Assembly (NCBI GenBank): GCA_015680685.1
Contig: MNCI01030499.1
Coordinates: 1,405 to 65,404 of the forward strand
Reading direction: 5' to 3'
Length of the DNA stretch: 64,000 nt
Source: Gnetum montanum
Taxonomy: Eukaryota > Streptophyta > Gnetopsida > Gnetales > Gnetaceae
The translations under genes were made by a program, and so were the position numbers. Positions 58,285-64,000 of the stretch are shown here, piece after piece. Positions within the stretch are counted from its first letter, which is position 1. Each line of letters starts with the position of its first letter. The notes beneath the pieces were generated by a model. The model worked only from the letters and a program-made list of their open reading frames with translations. It did not search any database and was not told the DNA's origin.

Positions 58285-59172
58285 TAATGAGCAACCAGGT
58301 ACCCCTACACTCAACCATACAAATCACAATTATTCATTCATGATTCGGTTAAATTCCATAGATGGGAATAGTTTTGGTATCTAGATCGTTATGATCTGAT
58401 TGCAATTCACTATCTTCCCACTTAGACTAATGGTAGCTTTGTCGCATATGGTTTAGTCCAAAGTGAGGCATGTGATGTTATCTAATTCTATGCTACTCCT
58501 TATGATGACAAAGAGATGAATTAATTAAGCTACTGAATAATGGAGAGTAAACTCTAAACTAGCCTATGTGCAATGAGTATCCACTCTTAATCATCTGAAC
58601 ATGCCTTGGACTTTGTAAGACTACTTCTAGGATTTCCAAGTGTATGTCACTAGGTTTGCTAAACAATACACTATTAGATTACTAAGTACTTACATTTAAA
58701 CACTCATGATTAAGGCATACGCATTCCACTTACTAGAAAGAATAGTAAATAGCAATAAATGAAAATGTTAACTAAAAAAATAGTAAATAATAAATAATTA
58801 AAAGAAATAAAAATATAAGTGGATGCTACAATGATGGGAGTAATCTCAATATTTATTACTAGTCATGTAACATGTCCAAGTACATAACACTCAAACAAAG
58901 GTATCATACGATTACAAGCATCACACTGTGGGCATGCACTAAGAATAAGAGAACTCTAAGAAAGACTATCAAAAACTGAAAACTAAAACTATCTTCTCTA
59001 CTACTTATTACCCCCCTTAATCATGTACCCAAGTGTTGTATTTATAGGCCAGCATAGAGGATATGACATCGAATATTCAACATCGCTTCCTAGCTCCAAC
59101 ATCGGGTACCCGACATCATGGCTCCGATGTCAAGTATTCGACATCAAGGCCTAACAAAATGATGACTCGTCA
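58285..59172 (-). mobile_element. 5' LTR of element F
   Basis: 888 bp, pairing with 49816-50703. It starts TGACGAGTCATC at 59172. Reverse TATAAATA is at 59039-59046, with a promoter cluster GACATCGAATATTC...CCAACATCGGGTACCCGACATC...CCGATGTC at 59068-59140. The inner end is at 58285, where the final CA reads TA. Confidence 0.85.
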
Positions 59173-59956
59173 CTTGTACAATTAGGTACATCATAATTTA
59201 CAATGCTAGAATGATAAGATAATGAGAAGCAACAAAGAATTCAATGATTGCAAATGATTATACAATGAATACAATAAGGCTTTCACATTTTCCAATGCGC
59301 ATCAAGTCTTCTTATAGTTGTTGTGTATCTAAATCCATCTTGGAACTTGTGTAATGACTACCCAATAGTCATCAACAATCATGGAAGATTTCTTTCTCAT
59401 GCTTGAGACATCTTTCTAAATTTTCCTTTAATTTTGGAAAAATGTCTTTGTTTCTTGAAAGATGTCTTTTTGAAGTCTCTATTCTAGAAGATGTCTTTTT
59501 AAATTTGGTTTGCATTCTGGAAAGATGTCTTTTCCTTGTGAAAGATGTCTTTGTATGAGAAAGATGTCTTGCTATTTTTGAAGATATCTTCATCTAAGTT
59601 CACTCCAATTCTACCAAGACATATGTTATATCCCAAAGATGTATTTCTTTCACTTTCTTTATCTTTTGAATGCATCATGCCTCATCCATAGCCTTGATCT
59701 TTAGCATGCTTTGATGATGATAACTTTGCTTGTATAGTATCTAGTCCTTTTCCATGTTCTCTGAATATTCATTTAAAGATCATGTGGATGACCTTCTTTA
59801 AGCTCTAAATAGTTCATTCCTTGTCCTCTTTAGCTTATATTGGTTTCTCGTGTATATAGTCCTATAAACACAATAACCATACAACCATGCAAACAACTTT
59901 TAACTCCATTTTACTTAACATTTTAATACATACCAAAGCACACTGAAGGGTCCACA
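59173..59956 (-). mobile_element. 5' LTR of element C, right part
   Basis: It continues the LTR split at 49815 and matches 45286-46052, including the array of AAAGATGTCTTT words (59395-59590). It ends with the reverse of TGTGGACCC at 59956. Flanking GTAAA resembles the ATAAG left of 44849, consistent with a decayed 5-bp duplication. Confidence 0.75.
59395..59640. repeat. Array of AAGATGTCTT words in the C LTR
   Basis: About eight copies of (A)AAGATGTCTT(T) or its near reverse complement, spaced roughly 15-40 bp, with the same array at 45500-45735 in the partner LTR. The minus-strand ORF over it (59593-59372, repeated KRHLSR) is a by-product of the repeat. Confidence 0.7.
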
Positions 59957-60474
59957 GTAAACACCTCTTATTATTGGAAATAAGTGGATGGATGATGTGG
60001 TCTCACTGCTTATAGAATCAATCGTTCATGATTTGGTAATAAAATCTTCACCTTATTGGAACTACATCTTACTTTATTCTTTTATAATTTATTGGAACAT
60101 TAACAAAAATATGTACAAGACAAATGATGAAATTCATAGAAAATAGAAAAAGAATTTAAAAAATATCAAATACAAGTAAATGATTAAGAAATGAAAAAGT
60201 AAAGAAGAATGATAAGACATCAAAGAATGTAAAAAATGGTAAGAAATGTGAAAGAGTATAACAAAAAATTATATACCAAAAAATTAGAAAATAAAAAATT
60301 TGAAAAGTACTTATCGATTCCTAAGTTAAGATAGGGCATCTCCCCCATGACTAAACTCATGGGCAAGTGTTCGAAAAATGGACCCTAGATCCCCAATCTC
60401 ATATACTCTAGGTTTTCTATTTATTAGTCTTAGTAATTTAGATTTTTATTTATTATCCCACATGACAATGATGA
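59957..60474 (-). other. Element E spacer, right part, with residual PBS
   Basis: It continues E's spacer after the C insertion: TGGATGGATGATGTGGTCTC (59983-60002), an A-rich run (60110-60300), and an internal polypurine site (reverse AGTCATGGGGGAGATGCCC, about 60334-60352). The last 100 bp carry no gag or pol trace. CATTGTCATGTGGGA (minus, near 60460) may be the PBS remnant. Confidence 0.6.
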
Positions 60475-60658
60475 TGACTAGTGGAGTAATCCCAACACTC
60501 TACCATACAAGTCACAAGTACTAAAGCTTGACCAGATCATAATCCATGGATGAACAATGCAATTATGCTAGTGATTGATATTAAGTTTGTGATCAGTGTA
60601 TTCTCATCCTAAGTTAATAAAGTTTGAGTGTATGATTTAAATTGTAGTGAGGTGTATG
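60475..60658 (-). mobile_element. 5' LTR of element E, interrupted by H
   Basis: It aligns with 39260-39443 (CCCAACACTCTACCATACAAGTCACAAG and onward) and stops at GTGTA (60654-60658), where element H's LTR begins. The rest should lie beyond the window. Confidence 0.7.
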
Positions 60659-60954
60659 TTGAAACACAATAAAAATTCAGGACCTCCATGTTTCGGCGAG
60701 GTCTAGAAGTTTAGGCAAGGACTTCCACAAGTGTAGTGTCAGGATCATTGGGCAACAAAATGTAGACACTGAAGTTATACTGTGTAGTCTGGAAAGTTTT
60801 CTACTTCTAGGACTGGCAGCCTTGCCGAACTCACCAACCTACCCAAATGGATAGTTGGCTCGATCAATAGTCTACCTAGAAACCGTGGCTAGAGTTGTCA
60901 ACGGTGTTCAGGATGGAAAAAAATAGTTCAACAAGTTTTCTAGTAGAGAAGTCT

Positions 60955-61545
60955 TCTACGTAGCGTAACGTAGCAAGCCTTCGGAAAATCAATCAACCAT
61001 CCGAATACAAGTTCTTGCAAGATGTTCGTGTGAGGCAAAGTTAGAAATTGGCCAACACATGGTGCTACGCTACATGGCGTAGCAAAATGTAGCAAGGGCG
61101 AAACATGCAAAGCCTCCTCTGCGAATGCTTTTGCGGCAAAAGGATTGCATCTAACAACATGTTGGCTTCTAAGGCTACCCTGTTTTAGTTAGCCCTTGAG
61201 CCATAAGCAAATTTTTCTTGTGAAGCCCCGCAACATTAACAAAAAGCATGTTACATTGGCTGCTATGCTATGCTATGCTACATAGCATAGTGTAGCATAG
61301 AAAAGATGAAAATCAATTAAATGCTCTAAAGATTAACTTGACATGTGCCAAGTCTTCTAGCAAATGTTGTTGACTCCAAAGAAATTTTCCTATTCAAACC
61401 AGCGGTTACACTGTGCTACGCTACATAGCGTAGCATAGCGTAGTAATCAACTATGCTACATCAATATTCTAGATAGCGCAAGTGAACTGGTGGCTATGAT
61501 GTGCTATGCTACATAGTGTAGCAAGTAGCTATGCTACAACAATGT
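60955..61545 (+). repeat. Clusters of CTACGCTACATAGCGTAGC-type palindromes in the H U3
   Basis: Palindromic words built on GCTACGCTAC/GTAGCGTAGC occur in at least five clusters: about 60955-60978, 61067-61103, 61260-61302, 61411-61465 and 61496-61537. They are upstream of TATAAATA (61930). Some copies read CTATGCTACATAGCATAG, as if CG decayed to TG/CA. Confidence 0.75.
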
Positions 61546-61962
61546 ACCAGACAACATAAGTAATGCAAAGTTGATAGAGGCATCAAGATGTCTTCAAATA
61601 GCTTTACAACTTGTTAGCAATAACTAAGCTCGCCGTGATCAATGACTTTGTTCCACTTTGGCATACCCTTTAGTCCATCCTCCCAAAATTTGTCACTATG
61701 CTTAATCCTGTTCATAAGAATAGGGAAGACGTAGTCTTGGGGTAGATAATCCATTTCTTCTTGCATTGTTAGCACACTGGATTCCAGCATGTGCAATTTC
61801 GACAACATGGTTATAGCTTAGCAGAGTTTGCTACTGTCACCGCACATCTACATGGTACCTTCATGTTTGCTCATTATGGGGTCTAGGACATGTGGCACCG
61901 AAACCACATTTTTCTCCTACTCCTAGCCCTATAAATACCCCAGCAAATAACACTCAAATGGT

Positions 61963-62090
61963 TGGCTTTTTTTGGCATTGGAAAGAGCAGTTAATTGGTC
62001 GGCTTGTTGGATGGTTGGCTTGTTGATTGGCTTATTGCATAGTTGGCTTTCCAAATCAACTTTTTGACGTAGTTGGCTTTTAAGTCCGCA
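61963..62090 (+). repeat. Tandem TTGGCTTGTTGG-type microrepeats downstream of H TATA
   Basis: At least six copies of a (R)TTGGCTT word within 130 bp, immediately 3' of the H TATA box, in the presumed transcribed leader. Confidence 0.6.
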
Positions 62091-62508
62091 CTCAAGAGCA
62101 TATTTGGCACATTTTGAACATTCTAGTTACCTCTGAGGCTTTTGTGCCTTCCAGTGTTGTGCAACCAATTGTATCCATCTTAACAAAGTAAAGCCACGAT
62201 CTTGAGGTGGTGCATTCTCTCACTCCAGTTTTCTTTACATTTTCTATTTATTATCATCGTATTTTGCATCATTTTCATCCCATTGCATTTAATAATCATC
62301 ATATTACATTACGAGCATCATTTCTGAAGTAAACGTTTGTGAAAGGTTAAGTCACACCTATTAAGTTCCTGTTTGATGAACAAGACCATTTAAGGCACCT
62401 TGAATTCGTTTTCTCCAGCACAACCCTCGCACAGATCCGGGGTTAAACTATTTCGCTCAGTAACTTCTCGGTATTCCAACCATCGACGTTTTCAATCACT
62501 ATAGTTTT

Positions 62509-62525
62509 TGGTGCTAGAAGGAGGG
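62509..62525 (+). other. Primer-binding site of element H
   Basis: TGGTGCTAGAAGGAGGG about 10 bp after the LTR. As I recall, TGGCGCTAGAAGGAGGG-type sites follow the LTR in many plant gypsy (Tat-like) elements. Here the CG reads TG. Confidence 0.6.
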
Positions 62526-62735
62526 ATTTTGGTACCCTTTTTGTATCTCATGGGTAGTCCTACATGCTCTTTGTACCCCATCACTCATTAGTGTAAACGT
62601 GAAACCCTTGCGGTTGTTTACGCATCGTGTGGTACAGGCTAGTCGCAACGACGGTTTCTTTGGAACCCTGCAGGATGAAAATCCTTCGATCATATCTTGA
62701 TCTCCATTATTTCTTGCTCGCACACTACTTTCAGC

Positions 62736-63890
62736 CTTAAAAAATGATTTTCTCAACCACTAATGTTGCTACCTCAAAGCTTGAGGTCCCTTTTTCGATT
62801 CAGGGCACCACAGGTGCTGAGCAACTACCTAGCCCAGTGCAAGGGCCACACCGATCTCTTAGGATCCAAAACCAATCACCTGAGAGCTTGGCACAACATA
62901 ATGAAATTTACAATTTCCTTTGTGCTAAGATCCAGGCGAATATGCCCTTAAATGCCCAAGAACTCAAAGGAAAACATAACTAAGTTCCTTTACCGCAATG
63001 GGAGGGAATTTATCCCTACTCTTGGCACTTTCATTCCTCTGATGAAAGTGTATTAGTGGATCTTAGATCAGCTGATACGAACAAGCAGGTGTAGGGAGTA
63101 GCGGGACATGGCATCCCACTATGACAAGGCATTTCAGGATAGACAAGAGAACCTAGATTCCCAGTCTAAGGGTCGGGGTCAAACTAACCCTGCAACTATC
63201 CCTCCCACTGCGGCCTCCTGGTCGAACCCGCTCTTCACGAATGCTTCCTTTATGATTACGTCCACCCCATCCCAAATCGTAGTTTCATCGGTAATGGGTA
63301 GTCATGCCATGCCCTTGGCGTACCAACATGTCTATTCCTCCATCTCGTTTCTAAGCACTATTCCTCCACAATCTATTCCCCAATCTATTCCTTCATCATA
63401 CCAAGCACTGATCATAGCTACCTTGCCTTACGTGCACACAGTACCTATGTCGTAGTTGCATATAGTCATCACTTCCATTCCAGCATCTACACCAGTTCCA
63501 CCATTAGCGATGGGCCTAGCCCCAACCACGTGGTGGACCCCAATCACCTCTCCCCCTGCTTCACAACCTTCCCAAATGTCACACTACGCTCGCCATCAAG
63601 CGTACCATGTCCCACAAACAGTACAACCAAGTGCGGGGTTGTGGTTTTCCCCACCAATCACGCAAACAACCTATCCCATGGCACCACCAGTGGCTACCAC
63701 TCCAACAGCACCACCCACAAGGTGGTGGATAGCCCAAGGAACACCCTTCATAGGGGCCACCCCAATGGCACCACCTATGAGCCAGGTCACTGCCCCTACC
63801 ATGCTACCAATGATGACCGCCCCTCCAATGCTACAATTGTCTGCGTCATCTCCGAGTTTGGATTAGGTGTTTCAACTTATCTAGATCCTT
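62736..63890 (+). pseudogene. gag-like, Pro-rich region of element H
   Basis: A first part at 62744-62983 (ATSKLEVPFS...PHRSLRIQNQSPES) is in a different frame from a second (63108-63455, MASHYDKAFQDRQENL) and third part (63456-63866), which share one frame separated by a single TAG. The third part is very rich in Pro, Thr, Ala and Met, with paired Trp (TTWWTP, TRWWIA). Position after the PBS suggests the N-terminal half of a gag. No capsid or zinc-knuckle core is reached before the window ends. Confidence 0.5.
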
Positions 63891-64000
63891 ACTGAAGAGG
63901 TTAGGTGCCTCAAAACCACTGGTTCTGATATGGTGCAGATCATGGATTTCTACCATGATGATCCCATCAACCCAGTAGTCCCCATGCTCACATTACCCCC

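Larger units (their letters stand above)
49816..59172 (-). mobile_element. Element F: complete gag-plus-accessory-ORF gypsy element without pol
   Basis: About 9.36 kb, bounded by two 888-bp LTRs (59172-58285 and 50703-49816) and a 5-bp target duplication. Order: 5' LTR, PBS (58283-58265), gag (about 58240-55700), internal polypurine site, spacer, internal promoter, accessory ORF (53707-50893), tract (50704-50716), 3' LTR. Protease, RT, RNase H and integrase are absent. Over about 205 bp of LTR compared by eye I count about 25 differences. It must have used enzymes from another element. Confidence 0.85.
60659..62498 (+). mobile_element. 5' LTR of element H (unrelated gypsy-type element)
   Basis: It starts TGTTGAAACACAAT and ends near ACGTTTTCAATCA, about 1.84 kb. 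TATAAATA is at 61930-61937. It is richer in G, C and CG than its surroundings, which suggests a younger insertion. It shares no sequence with the other LTRs here. A PBS follows at 62509. Confidence 0.65.

Noticed and set aside
59372-59593. 73-codon ORF with repeated KRHLSR
   Set aside because: It is a translation by-product of the AAGATGTCTT array in the C LTR.
60955-61545. CRISPR-like regular repeats
   Set aside because: Spacing is irregular, the words are palindromic within an LTR, and the context is a plant nuclear genome.
62763-62951. 62-codon plus-strand ORF in element H
   Set aside because: It overlaps a longer frame (62744-62983) with more gag-like composition and better position after the PBS.

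Overview
This window is repeat-rich nuclear DNA from a vascular plant with a large genome. I recognise no host gene. Almost everything is decayed Ty3/gypsy LTR retrotransposon sequence, mostly one Athila/Tat-like lineage on both strands. There is also one gag-only Ty1/copia element, one unrelated gypsy-type element entering at the right edge, a broken endogenous pararetrovirus (Caulimoviridae) and a possible tRNA-derived SINE. The sequence is AT-rich except for the right-end element. The plant assignment rests on tRNA-Asp- and tRNA-iMet-type primer sites, FMDDF-type reverse transcriptase, UBN2-type copia gag and the caulimovirid. I cannot name the species.

Left half. Positions 1-928 are a minus-strand LTR. 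929-5080 is a 5'-truncated plus-strand element (integrase end, spacer, 3' LTR). 5081-14561 is minus-strand element A (LTR, PBS, gag, protease, RT/RNase H, integrase, spacer, partial 3' LTR). 14562-23646 is plus-strand element B (protease to integrase, spacer, internal promoter, accessory ORF, 3' LTR). 23647-30170 is a minus-strand caulimovirid with parts of MP, CP, protease, RT/RNase H and a trailing unknown ORF. All of these are broken by stops and lost catalytic residues.

Right half, a nest of insertions. Minus-strand element D (30959-39259) is cut in its RT by element E (39260-44848, resuming 59957-60658). A copia element C sits in E (44849-49815, resuming 59173-59956). Gypsy element F (49816-59172) sits inside a C LTR. 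Element H (60659 to the window end) is inserted in E's 5' LTR. The intact C LTR preserves the empty site for F, and the D spacer preserves the empty site for C.

Most notable pattern. In B, D, E and F a degraded ORF of about 2.8 kb lies between pol (or gag) and the 3' LTR. It has its own TATATATA 450-560 bp upstream of the ATG. Just upstream of that TATA is a cluster of short palindromic words. The U3 of the LTR is only about 80-130 bp long before its TATAAATA and is filled with the same kind of words. The words differ between elements, yet the LTR promoter and the internal promoter of one element match each other: GTCCCATCGAYGTAG in B, CCAACATCAGGT and AATGTTGGGG in F, related AGCTAYGAT words in D and E. 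This looks like a matched cis-element system serving two promoters per element, possibly read by the element's own accessory protein. That last step is inference. F has lost pol, and E has lost gag and pol, but both keep this ORF and promoter.
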